From: Cephalotrichum gorgonifer
Lineage: Eukaryota > Ascomycota > Sordariomycetes > Microascales > Microascaceae
Length of the DNA: 64,000 nucleotides
NCBI GenBank assembly: GCA_900312665.1
Contig: ONZQ02000001.1
Coordinates: 958,338-1,022,337 of the forward strand
Direction: 5' to 3'
Part shown: positions 11,001-21,721 of the stretch, piece after piece
How the letters are laid out: every line of letters begins with the position of its first letter
How positions within the stretch are numbered: position 1 is the stretch's first letter
Notes under the pieces: generated by a model
The model's database searches: none
What the model saw: the letters and a program-made list of their open reading frames with translations, nothing else
Told to the model about the DNA's origin: nothing
Position numbers and translations under genes: made by a program

Positions 11001-11419
11001 TGGATATCTCGGCCTTACCTGCATTTATAAGTACTCAGAAATGAAAGATCCTGGACAATAGTGCTTCACACTCTGGACTTCTAAACCAAACCAAGCTAGA
11101 AGTCGAAAATAAGATAGATCCACCTCCAGCGTCGCCCGTAGTAGACCATGTTCTTAAGGCGTGCGGGCTCATGTTGCCAAATCTCACGCACGTCCCACGA
11201 GCCCCATGATGCAAATATAGATATATAAAAGCCCGAGATAACCGGAGGGTCTGTAATGCTGTTTCCAAAAACAAATATGTATGTACTTTACTTTGTATGG
11301 TGCCCTATATACACGCATATATCTGATCCTCCTATTTTTTTTTCGCAAACTTATAGTTACCCATCGTCGCCAAGCAACGGACGAGATAATGTAGCCACCA
11401 CCACGCCAAAGCTTCACCC
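8087..11419. other. 3.3-kb gene-poor region
   Basis: The left part is the upstream region of the DUF3712 gene and the right end is 3' sequence of the FMN dehydrogenase. Open frames here are short, overlap on both strands and match no family I know. Visible structure includes four exact GTAC-R-AGTAC motifs (8520, 8693, 8781, 9018), G-rich runs near 8430-8470 and a short CCCAGACATC tandem near 9969-9995. I see no gene or RNA gene. Confidence 0.6.
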
Positions 11420-13162
11420 TTAGAGCTTCGCCTTCGACCACAATTTCGAGTTGTCCAGTCCGCTCGGCCCGTCGTAGATATCCCTCTCCAGAATACGCGT
11501 GTTGAGCTGCGACCCAGGTTAGCAATGCATCCTCCAAAATAACTTCCTTCTCTTTGGGAGGAAAGCCACCGGGTCCACCACCAAGGTCCACTTACGAACT
11601 GCGGCCCAAGCTCGTCTACAGAGCTGGCCCCGAGTAGTCGCACCGCCGTTTCCGTTTCCGCCTTCAAGACTGCTCACTGTCGTTAGCGGACGGGGTTCTG
11701 TTAAGAAAGGGAGTCCCCCCCCCCCCCCAAAAAAAAAATGCCGGACAAAAAAGTGTAGACTCACTCTCAAGCACCCGCTCCACGCCCGCCTCCCCTCCGG
11801 CCCCGAGCCCAAACAGCGCCGCCCTCCCGAGCCCAACCCCCTTCGCGCCCAGGCACAGCGCCTTCACCACGTCGGTGCCGCGCTTGATGCCGCCGTCCAC
11901 CCACACCTCGATCTGCCCAAACACCTCGGGGCAGTACTTCCGGATCTCGAGGAGCGTGTGGATGGCCGGCGGCGCCGTGTCGAGTGCCCTGCCGCCGTGG
12001 TTCGACAGCAGCACAGCCTTGACCTGCGGCGCGTACTGGGCCGCCAGGTAGGCGTCCTCGTGCGTCTGCACGCCCTTCAGCACGATGGGCAGGTGCGTAT
12101 GGGCCGCGAGCCAGTCCAGCGTCGTCTTCCACGTCAGGTCCGACGCCGTGCCCCAGAACAGCTGCTGCCCCACGCCGCCCCCGCCGGGCCTCCTCTCGTT
12201 GGCGCCCTTGCCCTCGGCCGTTACGGTGAAGGCCCCCGAGCCCTCCCACTGCATCTTCTCGTCCAGCTCCCGCTTCCCAGGGAAGGGGGCGTCGAGCGTG
12301 AGGCAGATGAACTTGTAGTTGGGGAGCTTGTGGATCCGCTCGAGCATCGCGATGCTGTGCTTCCGCTCCTTCTGCACGTAGAGCTGCCACCCGAACACCT
12401 GGTCGGCCGGGGCGCCCTCAACGATCTGCTCCGGCGTCATGGACGCGTTGTTAGATACCACCTGCATGGCGCCGAACCGGGCCGCCGCGCGCGCGATGCC
12501 GGCCTCGCCGTCCGGGTGGGCGAGGCGCGCCATGGCCGCGGGGCACACGAAGATGGGCATGCCGACACGGTGGCCCAGGAACGTGGTGGACAGGTCGCAC
12601 GCCGTGACGTCGATGAAGACCCGCGGCCGCAGAAGGATGGAGCGGTAGGCGGCGTTGTTGTAGCTCTTGGACCAGAGGTCGTCGCCGGCGGAGTAGTAGT
12701 AGGACCAGGCCTTCTTCGAGATCTTCTTGGTCGCGAGGGCCTCGATCTCGTCGAGGTTGAGGAGGGACTCGAGGGGCGGGTCCCTCTCGGGCGCGGTGGA
12801 GGCGGCGACGCCGCTCTCGGCCTTCTTGGCGAGTTCGGCGGGGTCGACCTTGCCGACCTTGGTCTTGCTACTTAGGTAGCCCTCTAGGGTTCCCGGGGGG
12901 TGGATCGGATCGAACTCCTCGGTGGCATCCTTGCCGGCGAGGCGCAGGATAGCTTGGGGGCCGGCCGGGTGCTCGTTTAGGAAGTCCGTCACATCGTAGA
13001 CAATACCGTATAATATGACCCAGCAGCTCTCGCTCGTGTTGTGCTGGGCGACTAAGGCGGTGGGTGTCAACAGCAGGTCAACTATATAAGTAGGGCGAGA
13101 GGGAGACCGGATTGGGCGACGGCACCTTCATCAAGTGAGAGGGTCTTCAAGTTATCTCCCAT
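11420..13162 (-). CDS. Cytochrome b5/FMN-dependent alpha-hydroxy-acid dehydrogenase (flavocytochrome b2-like) with PTS1
   Basis: Exons 13162-13126, 13051-11765, 11669-11596 and 11506-11420 join in phase to 494 residues. Residues 8-80 form a cytochrome b5 domain with heme-ligand histidines H40 (NEHPAG) and H63 (PIHPPG). The rest is an FMN-binding TIM barrel of the L-lactate dehydrogenase/glycolate oxidase family, including VLKGVQT, catalytic H364 in LLSNHGGRALD, and VDGGIKRGTDV. The family oxidises L-lactate or related 2-hydroxy acids. Classical flavocytochrome b2 sits in the mitochondrial intermembrane space, but this protein starts directly at MGDNLKTLSLDEVAQHN with no presequence. It ends in ...WSKAKL, an AKL-type peroxisomal targeting tripeptide, so peroxisomal location is inferred. 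The first intron uses a weak GTGCCG donor. The 95-nt second intron carries C14 followed by A10. Confidence 0.88.
11715..11738. repeat. C14-A10 homopolymer pair inside an intron
   Basis: On the plus strand 14 C (11715-11728) are followed by 10 A (11729-11738). The pair lies inside the second intron of the FMN dehydrogenase gene. It is a likely site of length variation or sequencing error, but it does not touch coding sequence. Confidence 0.8.
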
Positions 13163-14261
13163 TTTTGCGTCTTCTGTTTTTTCCTTTTTGTACCTTTACA
13201 GCAGATGTATGGACGACCAATGTGCGTGAGGGTACACGATGAGCTTGGGGATGAGGGTATATTAGACGTGTAGTCTGTCCGTTTTAAACAAGAAGTGGTG
13301 AATACAGAGAGATGGCAGTGACGGGGTGAATTGGATAGAACCAAGAGAAAGAAGGAGTAGTCTGTCCGGTCAGAAGGCGAAAATTGAGGGGGTTGTTGAG
13401 CTATTGAACTCCTCGACGATGCATGTACCCATAGCCATCGCTCCTACTTCTACAACCCGTCCCCACATAATCCCCGGTCGAGCTTCCACCGAGCACACCA
13501 AGTACTCCACATTATTGACCCCCACTTAGTCAATGGAAAACCGCGCTCGTCGATTGGCCCATCCCAAGCCGACAAGATCCCGAACTTACTCGTACGTAGT
13601 GCAGCGAGGCCACTAAATTCAACCGCCGTCAGGGCCCTTCAGAGGTGTATGAAATGGATAGTCATATTGAAGCCAACAACTATTAGTTATTGACGAGACC
13701 GGACGAGCAGCCGCCTCTATAGATCGGTGGGGGTCATAAGAGGGGTCAATTGGTGCAGAGTCAATTGAAGAATTGCTACGGATATGTCTCACGCGGCCTG
13801 TGACACTACACTTGCTGTTTGGGATGCTTCAGTGTCGTCGTGGGAAGTCGAGCACTACGAACAAATACGCCACATGAATTTAATATTTGCAATTCTTAGA
13901 TTTGAGTTCGCAGTCTATGCCCGTAATACCGAACTCCCGAACTTTTACTTGTGCTTGCTGGACCAAGGAGATCCGACAGGTCCGACAACCGGCCAAGCAA
14001 TCCTTGTTAGCGCTCGGGATACTATTCGTACGGTGTACATATCCGTCGTCGGAGCGGCAGGGCGGCGACAAGCTAGAAAAATAGTTATTACTTGTCATCC
14101 TCGCTAGTTAGTCGGGGCGACGTCATATTCCCGCGCCGTTAGCTCCGAACCCTCCCAAAAATATTTCCTCACTCCCCACATACCCAGCGGCCGAAACACA
14201 CCCAGTCATAGACACCGAGATACACAAACACACTCACCCATACACACCCCAAAACAAGACC
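13163..14261. promoter_or_regulatory. Divergent promoter region, FMN dehydrogenase / jac1
   Basis: This is a 1.1-kb head-to-head spacer. The last 60 bp before the jac1 ATG is a CA-rich leader of the ACACACAAACACACTC type. A near-copy of the GTAC-R-AGTAC motif lies near 13590. No TATA box can be assigned with confidence, and short open frames here look spurious. Confidence 0.45.
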
Positions 14262-15071
14262 ATGCCGTTATCAGCCCTGTCGGCCTCCAGGGCCGCTACG
14301 CGCCTCTGCGCGCAATGCCGCGTAACCCCACGAGCGACGCAGGCCCTCTTCTCCACCAGCGCGCCCGCCCACCCACTCTCGCCACAGCCCCGAGCTTGCC
14401 GCCAGCAGACCCAGACGCAGAAGCCCCAGAGCCCGTCGCGGGCCCGCTACATCTCGTGGACCGCCGCCCGCCGAGCGGACGCCGCATCATCATCCGCCCG
14501 TGCCGCCGCCGCCTCCGAGGCCGCTCCGGCGCCGCACGCCACCTACTACGACCTCTTCCCTCAGTCTCTCCCCGACGGGCCGCCGCCCCGGGGCCCCTTC
14601 GCCGTCGACGTGCGGGCCCTTCGGCGTGAGTTCCTGCAGCTGCAGGCGCGCGCGCACCCGGACATCCAGCCCTTCGAGCACCGGACGCGCGCGCAGTCCG
14701 CGTCGGCCCACCTCAACGAGGCCTTCCGGACGATCGCGGACCCGCTTCTCCGCGCGCAGTACCTCCTCTCGCTGAGGGGCCTGGACGTGGCGGGCGACGA
14801 GACGGGCCAGGTGGCGGACATGGAGCTGCTGGCGGACGTGATGGAGGCGAGGGAGGAGATCGAGGAGGCCCAGGGGGAGGAGGACCTGGTCGGGCCGAGG
14901 GAGGTGAATGATGGGCGGATCGAGGAGAGCGTCGAGGCCCTGGAGAGGGCGTTTGAGGAGGACGACATGGACGCGGCGAAGAAGGAGGCGGTGAGGCTGA
15001 GGTATTGGTTTAATATCAAGCAGTGCTTGCACGACTGGGAGCCGGGTAAGCCTGTCGAGCTGCACCACTGA
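14262..15071 (+). CDS. jac1: Jac1/HscB-type J-protein co-chaperone of mitochondrial Fe-S cluster assembly
   Basis: This is an intron-less 269-codon frame. Residues 1-70 are rich in Arg, Ala and Ser with almost no acid residues, as expected of a mitochondrial presequence. A J domain follows (TYYDLFP..., with HPD at residues 132-134 in ARAHPDIQPFEH). After it come SAHLNEAFRTIADPLLRAQYLL and a C-terminal HscB-type helical bundle with DMELLADVMEAREEIEEA and RLRYWFNIKQCLHDWEPGKP. In the family, Jac1 brings the Isu scaffold to mitochondrial Hsp70 to drive Fe-S cluster transfer. The order of J domain then HSCB C-terminal domain, and the overall length, match the family. The start codon follows a CA-rich leader. 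Confidence 0.93.
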   Translation: MPLSALSASRAATRLCAQCRVTPRATQALFSTSAPAHPLSPQPRACRQQTQTQKPQSPSRARYISWTAARRADAASSSARAAAASEAAPAPHATYYDLFPQSLPDGPPPRGPFAVDVRALRREFLQLQARAHPDIQPFEHRTRAQSASAHLNEAFRTIADPLLRAQYLLSLRGLDVAGDETGQVADMELLADVMEAREEIEEAQGEEDLVGPREVNDGRIEESVEALERAFEEDDMDAAKKEAVRLRYWFNIKQCLHDWEPGKPVELHH

Positions 15072-15686
15072 TGGGTGGGCCTGAAGGGTAGAGGGGTAGG
15101 GACGGCGCTACTTGGCTATCTCTGCTCAGAGTCTTGCTACCTTTTTGCATGGTGTGGGAAATCTGTTGTATGATACGGTTGCTCTTTCTTTTCTTTCTTT
15201 GACGTGTCTCTGGGTCGATGGTTTTGCATACTCAGCTCCGATATACCCGTACTCGTACAGCCGCTGTATAAGAAATATAGACACGAAGCTTAATAGACTA
15301 TTAGACACAAGTCTAAACCCAACCCCAGATTGCACGTTCTGTTGTTCGTTGCTTATCCTAGACCTACGGTGTGGAGAATTTGACTTTTGAAGTGCTGCTG
15401 GATTAGATATTCTGGACATCAAGGATTAATGGCTGGTGTCTTTCTAGTTGGGACGGGGACGTTTTAGTGAGAAACCAGGTGGCTGAATCACAAAGGGGGT
15501 CAGAATCAGATACGGTTAACTTGGTTGTATTCGACCAGCTCTCTTCGATCCTCAACCTAAGCACGAGACGCAAGCAGCCAAGCCGGGCGCCCCAAGGACG
15601 CCAACCTGGGTCTGAACCGGGGACCTCCAACGGTCCTTCTATGGATCGCACTCGGTCTCCGCCGCAGACTGGATCTCCTCGCTATC
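15072..15686. other. Convergent 3' intergenic region, jac1 / HNH gene
   Basis: This is 615 bp between two facing stop codons. It contains a GTACTCGTAC motif at 15249 and T-rich 3'-UTR-like sequence. I see no gene. Confidence 0.6.
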
Positions 15687-16791
15687 CTATCCATCGTATC
15701 TATAATCTTCATTGCGTTCCCCTGATCTACGCCTCTTCCTGGGGTTCAGCGGGCTGGACGTCCTTGCTCCACCACCACCGTATAGATCCTTCAACACCGC
15801 ACCAGAGAGTTCCCTAACCGTCGGCTCCCCTCCCTCGTCAGCCCTCAGCACCACGCGTGGGTGTCCTTGGAGTATAAATGCCTCAACTCCCCGGAGGATG
15901 GCGCGGGCGAAGCGTGCGAGGTGAAACTCTCGCATAGTGTGTTCCGTCCCTTGCAGGGGAACGTTGTGAAACATTGTCCCCACCTCACCAACGTCATCAT
16001 TTTTGAGGACGTGGAGGACGTAGGGCAGGGGGTCATGGCCGCTGTCTGGTCCATATATCTCCTTCTTTGGCACAAAGACAAACGTGTTCGCATCGTAGAT
16101 TTTGTGGAGATCAGCCCTCAGGTTGACAATGTTCCTGTGGCTGTCGATGCCGAGGCCATCTGGGGCGTATCGAGCCATGCCCTGGCCATGCCCTGCTGTT
16201 GGAACCAATCCCTATCCTCCCTCGGCACGATACGGGCCTTCTTAAGGACGAGGCCGTCCCTGGAGACAATACATCGAACACTAGGGTCGTGCGAGAGGTC
16301 GGATGGCAACGGCCAGGACTCCGAAACCGCGCCGTGCGGGAAGGCCCAATCGCTGAAACTCGGGACAATGGCGTAAGGAGGGCCGGGAACCGCTGTAGAA
16401 GACATCAGTAACGTTATATCCTCACCGGCTTTTGGCACAGGACTGATAAGAGGGACAGTAGATGCATACGATAATCGGCTAGGACGAAATAATACATGTC
16501 GCCATCAAGAACCTCATCGGGACCGCTTCCAACGGGTTCATTCTCGTGCCTGTCCACACAGAGGCGGCCGCCCGCAACATTCCCGGCGACGATTCTGCAG
16601 GCGAGGAGGGCTGTACCGTGATGTATCCCAAATCCGATGTCGGGATCTCGCGTCCTGTCAACGCGAGGGAGGGAGAACAAGTGGCTCAGGCGCAGTGGGT
16701 AGTTGGGGTGATGAAATTCAATCGCTTTATGGTGGATGGGGCCAGTGGGTGCGTTAGGAAGAGGGTCCTTCAAAAGCTTTGTTTGTGCCAT
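15687..16791 (-). pseudogene. Fungal HNH-nuclease-domain protein gene, frameshifted by an 11-bp tandem duplication
   Basis: Exon 1 (16791-16470) and exon 2 (from 16392) join through a 77-nt intron (GTATGC donor, TTACTGATG branch, CTACAG acceptor). The N-terminal part carries HHPNYPLRLSHLFSLPRVD and GIHHGTALLACRIVAGN, typical of fungal HNH proteins. The HNH core (GIDSHRNIVNLRADLHKIYD, then FVFVP) lies in a different frame, so the reading frame must shift by 11 nt. At the junction the sequence GCCATGCCCTG is repeated perfectly back to back (16174-16195). Losing one copy would place the two halves in one frame. Without that, translation stops at 16118. The C-terminal half, including the basic PRKRRRSGER tail, is intact to the stop at 15687. 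It could be a recent null allele or an assembly error. Substrate and role are unknown. Confidence 0.7.
16174..16195. repeat. Perfect 11-bp tandem duplication at the HNH frameshift
   Basis: Two adjacent identical copies of GCCATGCCCTG (16174-16184 and 16185-16195) sit exactly where the HNH reading frame is lost. Eleven is not a multiple of three, so one extra copy explains the shift. Confidence 0.85.
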
Positions 16792-18015
16792 TAGGAAACG
16801 TGCGGTTGAAACATATATCTCAAAGGAATATGGTCATGGCAGAGACAGAGACGAAGCTCAGTGTTGTGAGAGTTCAAGGATACTATGTCTAGTAGGAGGG
16901 CGGCGTTCCTCCCTTGTGGGTGTCTAAAGCGTGAGTTGGGAAGGCGGAAGGCGTGTGTATGGCCCCAGACAGCGATGTGGAAGGCGCACAGGATGCAAAG
17001 AGAGAATGTGGAAGGCGCGGCCGGGAAGTATAATATAAAGGACAAGGGCCATGGGGCAACCTGACTCGCTACATACTCATGATCCTCCTTATCTTACCCA
17101 CGAGCAAACCTAGAATCTTCGTCAGGTGGATATAGACGGAAGCTTAATGTCCAGATACACGAGTTTTATATCCGGAGGAGTGATGGGCACGCCATGGCGA
17201 GCGTTCTATGCCAATGCCTCCTCTGGTGTCCCAGAGGCCATATCATATTCCTGAAAGCCGGAAATATGTGTCCGACTGAAGAAAAGCAACTGTGGCCCCT
17301 CTTGGGAGGGCCATCTTCCGCCCGTATCAAACAGCCTAGACGAAGGGCGAATCTACACTTTCAAAGCTTAATTCCCCTTTTGTCCAAAGAGCAGCCACTT
17401 CGCCTCTATGACAGGGGCGGGTGGAGGTACGCTGGTGGGGCCGGGTAGCCGGAAAACGCCCCCCTGCACGGTGGTGTGGTGCCTAGTTTCCGTGGCGGGG
17501 TGATCCTCCGATCCGCCCGTATTTCTATGTGGGTAGCTGGAGTCAGGCCCAGAAACCCCTCCTTGCGCCATCTCCATCTGCTCGGCGGATGTCTACTGCA
17601 TGTCTGCATGTCGCCAGGAACAGAATACGCACACATCTGATTGCCGGGGATTAACATATGCATCCCAGTTTCGAATCCTTGGACTGTGGATTCCTGGGAT
17701 TTTCTCGTACAAAGGGCCTTATCTCTCGTGGCGAGTGAGGCTGGAGGGCCTTCAAGCTTGATCCGTCTTCCGCTATCTCTAACAGCCGTTTCTCGTGCCT
17801 GCTCACCAAGGCTGCACGGGCTATTGACAAATTTTGGGCCCGCCGCCCGCCTCCCCCCGCCTGGAATCGCTTTTGCTTCTTCCCGTCACGTCTCCGTTTT
17901 CTTCTCAACCCCAATTTCGCCTCATCCTGTCAACGCACCGACCTCTCCCAAGCCGCAGCTCGTCAATATACGCATTCCCCCGACTTCCGGAGCTTCCTCC
18001 GTGACAGAGCCCCAC
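16792..18015. promoter_or_regulatory. Divergent upstream region, HNH gene / SGNH hydrolase
   Basis: This is a 1.2-kb head-to-head spacer. An in-frame ATG at 17641 could extend the SGNH hydrolase by 125 residues, but that extension looks like untranslated leader (Pro/Ser-rich, poor family fit). No clear TATA box or other gene is seen. Confidence 0.45.
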
Positions 18016-19142
18016 ATGGCACGAGCTCCACCCCCCACACCCCCGATGCCGCCCCCAGCCGCCGCTCCCCTCCGCGTCCTCTGCTTCGGCGACTCCCTCA
18101 CCTCCGGCTACCACGCCTGGGGCTGCGGCTCCCACCCTTACTCAACCTCCCTCGCCGCGCGCCTACACGCCGCCTTCCCGCGCCGCCGCATCGAGGTGGC
18201 CACGAGCGGCGTGCCGGGTGACATCGCCTGCGGGGCCGCCTTCTGCGAGCGGATGAAGGAGGAGTGTAAGTCTTCCCCCAGCCTCTGCGCCTTGGTCTAG
18301 GTATAGGGCCTAAGCTCCTATAAATCCCAGGCCCAAACCTAGAGAAGAAGTAGAGGAACTAATAGGGGGGAAACGGGGATCTAGGGACCGAGGGCCCTTT
18401 CGAATGGACTATTGTCCTCGCCGGCACCAAGTACGTCTACCCTTTCTCTTCTCTCTGGACCCTTTCATGAACCCCAAACGAGACATGGGGCTGCGGTCAT
18501 AGCTACTACGTGGCATGTGGGAATGCAGCATGTGCCATCTAGCGGTTTCCCCGAGGACTAACCAGGCCGGGGACGAAGTGACATCGGCCGCGGCTGGGAC
18601 GCTGGCGAAATCCTTTCGGCGCTGCGGGAGGCCTGGGACATCCCCCTTTCCAAAGGCAGCAAGGTGCTCGCCCTGACCATCCCCGAGACCTCGTCGAAGG
18701 CGGCATGGGCAATCGCCAAGCGAAACGAGGTCAACGCGGGCATCCTCTCCCACAAAGACCCAAACGTGTGAGTAGCATGAACCCCGGAACGCCCTTATCC
18801 TTCCTCCTCCCTCCCTACTATGCCCCTCGGCCACTAACACACGCGACCAGCTACCCCTTCGACCTCCACGCCGTCCTTCCGTACCACTCCCTCACCCCGG
18901 ACGACTGCCACAAGTACTGGGACGACGGGCTCCATCTCACCCCCGACGGCTACGACTGGATGGCCGGGCACATCGCCTCCCACTTGATCTCCCTCCTCAA
19001 CGAGATAGAGACCCAGAGCCCGACCCCGTTCGCCCCCGTCCCCCGGAAAGCGACTGACGACGAGGTCATCGACGAGGAGGCGGGGGACCCGAAGAGGCTG
19101 AGTAGGGGGTATGTGTTTGTGCGGAGGACGGACTTGCATTAG
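18016..19142 (+). CDS. Intracellular SGNH/GDSL-family hydrolase
   Basis: Four exons (18016-18265, 18385-18430, 18579-18767, 18851-19142) join in phase to 258 residues. Block I is VLCFGDSLTSGYH with the nucleophile serine. The block II glycine lies in SGVPGD, block III is VLAGTND (split by the 148-nt second intron), and block V is DGLHLTPDGY with the catalytic Asp-x-x-His. All introns have good branch sites (ACTAAT, GGACTAACC, CCACTAAC). There is no signal peptide after the chosen start, so the enzyme is probably cytosolic. Family members hydrolyse esters of lipids, acyl groups or carbohydrates; the substrate cannot be read. The acidic C-terminal tail is not part of the fold. An upstream in-frame ATG at 17641 is possible but less likely. 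Confidence 0.85.
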
Positions 19143-19578
19143 CGTGTGAATGGGGAGTATGGATATGGGGCGATACACGGTAGAAGGGGTGAAACGGAGC
19201 CAAGCTTGGAGGCGTTATGTTACGATGCTTTTCAGGAAGGGGGCGGACTGGGGGCGAAAAGGGGCATATCTAGGCCTGAAAACGACACCTCCCTCCTTTT
19301 TCTTCTTCTTTTTCTCTTTTGTGCAATGGATGGATAGCGTATGATGAATTGAACTAGCTCTAAAATAACTTGATAAAAAAAGGATCCAGACGCGAATGTC
19401 TTCGATCATAGCGCGTGATGCTTCATTTTCCCCCGAAACGCCGTGCTCATACACCTCTCTCGTGAGGCGGAATAGGAGGGATCGCAACACTCCTCCCAAA
19501 AACCACCCAACCCCCTAGCTTGGGATCCCAACCCGGCTCATCACCCCCTTGTTTCTTCCTTTTTCGTGCTCTCTCACC
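19143..19578. other. Convergent 3' intergenic region, SGNH hydrolase / csn4
   Basis: This 436-bp spacer between facing stop codons has T-rich runs near 19300-19320. No gene is seen. Confidence 0.65.
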
Positions 19579-20920
19579 CTACGCCCTCAAGTTGGCGGCG
19601 ACAAAGTCCTAGTAAAGGGTCAGTCTCGTCCCAGCGGGGGGAGAAGAAGAAGACAAAAAGAGCTGAAGAAGAAAGAAAAAAACATACCGGGAACTCGTTC
19701 TGGATGGCATTGATGACGCCCTCGACCTCCTCCGCGACGCCCTGCACGTTCCCGTCCCACCTCCTCATCTCCTTCCCCAACAATCCCTCCGCCCTCCCGC
19801 TCCCCGTCACGCCCGACCCCTCTCCCTTCTCGAACCAGATAATCCTCTCGAGCTGGTCGATCCTCCCCACGAGCCGCCCCTGCTCGATCATCCTGGCCGT
19901 CGTGTCCTCCGCCTCGTCGGCGCCCAGGCCCAGCAGCGCCGCCAGGGCCTCGAACCCGATGTTGGCGTAGAGCCTCGACGCGCCTAGGAGGTTGTGCTCC
20001 ACGACGGCGCGCGAGAGCACCGTCCCGTGAGCCGTCGTAGCCAGCTGGTGCGGCGCCAGCCCCTCAGCGAACTTGTCTACCTCGCCCTTCTCCAGCAGCC
20101 TGTCGAGGAACATCTTCTCCAGCATCCCGAACTCCTCCAGCCCCGCCGCCCTCTCGTCGCGGTACAGCCTCGCCAGCACCCTGCTCCTCTGCGGGCCCGC
20201 TGGCGCCAGCACCGCGCACTTGATGGCCACGCTCAGCGTGTGCAGCCTCTCCTCCTCCGCCACCGCCTTGGAGAAGCTGACCTCGTGGTACCGCCTCGCC
20301 GCCTCGAGGAACTCCCCCTTCGAGTCGCGTATGCGCGCCTGGCTGAGCTGGAAGTGAAGCTGGAGCTCCGCGTCGTCCGGGACCGTGTGCATGATGTTCT
20401 TGAGCTTGTTGACGTACGCCTCCGCCGCCCCCGTGTCGTCCACCTCGAGGTGGTTCCGCACGATCCGGACCCACACGCGCGCCACGTCCGCGGGGCTCAC
20501 GCGCCGCTGGGACTCGTCGAGCGGGATCTGCGAGAGGGCGCGCGCCGCCGCGGCGAAGTCATCGTTCGACTCGTGCGCTCCGGCCACGAGCTCCTGCAAG
20601 GCGGCGATCTGGTCGGGGTACGAGGAGGGGGCGGAGGCGGTGAGCCCGAGGACGTGCTCGCCCACCTCGATGCACATGTCGGCGTTCTTGATGTCCCGGA
20701 GCGTGGATGCGAAGGTATCGAGGAGGGAGCGCGTGGAGACGATCCCCAGGGACGCCGAGAAGAAGGCCGTCGCGATGGCAGTGAGGTCCGAGACCGCCGT
20801 CTGCGGGGAGGAGAGATCCTTGATCTGGTGGAGGATCGACTCGTACTGGGCGGCGCGGGAGGGCTCGGGGAGGGAGTCGACGTGGGCGAGGGCCGAGGCC
20901 ACCTTTTGGGAGGGCGCCAT
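19579..20920 (-). CDS. csn4: COP9 signalosome subunit 4 (CSN4)
   Basis: Exon 1 (20920-19688) and a 30-nt last exon (19608-19579) give 420 residues. The 79-nt intron has a GTATGT donor, a CTGACC branch and a TTTACTAG acceptor. The N-terminal two thirds are helical TPR-like repeats. The PCI region runs through ARLYRDERA, MLEKMFLDRLL, VVEHNLLGASRLYANIGFEALAALLG and the typical winged-helix segment DTTARMIEQGRLVGRIDQ. The C-terminal helix ends with INAIQNEFPDFVAANLRA. CSN4 is a structural core subunit of the CSN complex that removes Nedd8 from cullin-RING ligases. In filamentous fungi CSN is known to affect development and secondary metabolism. The ATG at 20920 has context AACATGGCG; an upstream in-frame ATG at 20965 is less likely. 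Confidence 0.93.
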
Positions 20921-21721
20921 GTTGGGTGGGTGGAAGGGGCGACGAGATGAGGCGGGCGACGGCAAGTTATGTGGCGACTTGAGAGAGGGTCCGTTCGCCT
21001 ACTCTTGGGAGGATATCGACGTAAATTAGCCGGAGCAGCGGTTTCCGAAGCACCACCTTAGCGTCAAGGTTCCGTGGGGTTAGCGGGTGGGTGATGGATG
21101 GTGAGGTGCATCGAGACGGGAGCTTGATGTGGTAGCAGGTTGCGAATGGAAGTGTGTTGGCGGGGTTGGGCCCAACGGAAGGTGGGGCGGGGCGGACGGG
21201 ATGTAAGTGTGGGGCAAGGCAGGCAGAACTGCCTGTACCACATTATATACTCCGAACTCGTAGTGGTATTTAGCATTGAAGCTCCGAGTCTCTGCTCACA
21301 CTCCAGACATTACGATATCCTCCCCTTTTTGCTTCCCATCACCAAGGACTCATACTCGCTCAACTCTACATACGTAGTAATGGCACCTCATACTTCATAT
21401 TCGACATAGGTGAGCAGTAGATGGGTATCATTATTATTATCCAAGAACCTAGAAAATATAAGCAGGCTCCCTTCCCCGACCATGTTAGTCATTTTATTCC
21501 ATTCCCTGTCCTTGTCCCAAACAGTCCTATTTTGTTTTCCGCACACACCACACACTCTCTCCATTACTTGAACTATATGTGCATCCCCCCAACTACTCGT
21601 GAGGTGAAAGTCATCGTAGAAAAGAAAAAAAAATGGGTATCAAACCATGCTGGCCCTGTTCCTAAGGCCCTACTCCCTGCCCCCTTAATCTCCAGCCACC
21701 TTTTCCTCCGACGGACGATTC
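20921..21721. promoter_or_regulatory. csn4 upstream region and F-box gene 3' region
   Basis: These 801 bp lie between two genes on the minus strand. The part next to 20920 must hold the csn4 promoter and the part near 21700 the F-box 3' UTR. The short open frames are unconvincing, and no TATA box is assigned. Confidence 0.5.

Noticed and set aside
11958..12875. 305-codon plus-strand frame opposite the FMN dehydrogenase
   Set aside because: It is antisense to a gene with clear heme and FMN motifs. Long antisense frames are expected in GC3-rich coding DNA, and its product is Arg/Gly/Leu-rich with no family signature.
15580..15660. tRNA-derived SINE (minus strand, CCCCGGTTCAGACCC)
   Set aside because: The B box has a mismatch, no A box lies about 50 nt upstream, and there are no target-site duplications or tail.
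17641..18015. 125-residue N-terminal extension of the SGNH hydrolase, possibly a targeting peptide
   Set aside because: The frame is open but Pro/Ser-rich. The start at 18016 lies just before the hydrolase block I, as usual for cytosolic members.
19994..20950. 318-codon plus-strand frame opposite csn4
   Set aside because: It is a mirror of the CSN4 coding frame: extreme Arg/Leu/Val bias, no domain, no splice structure.
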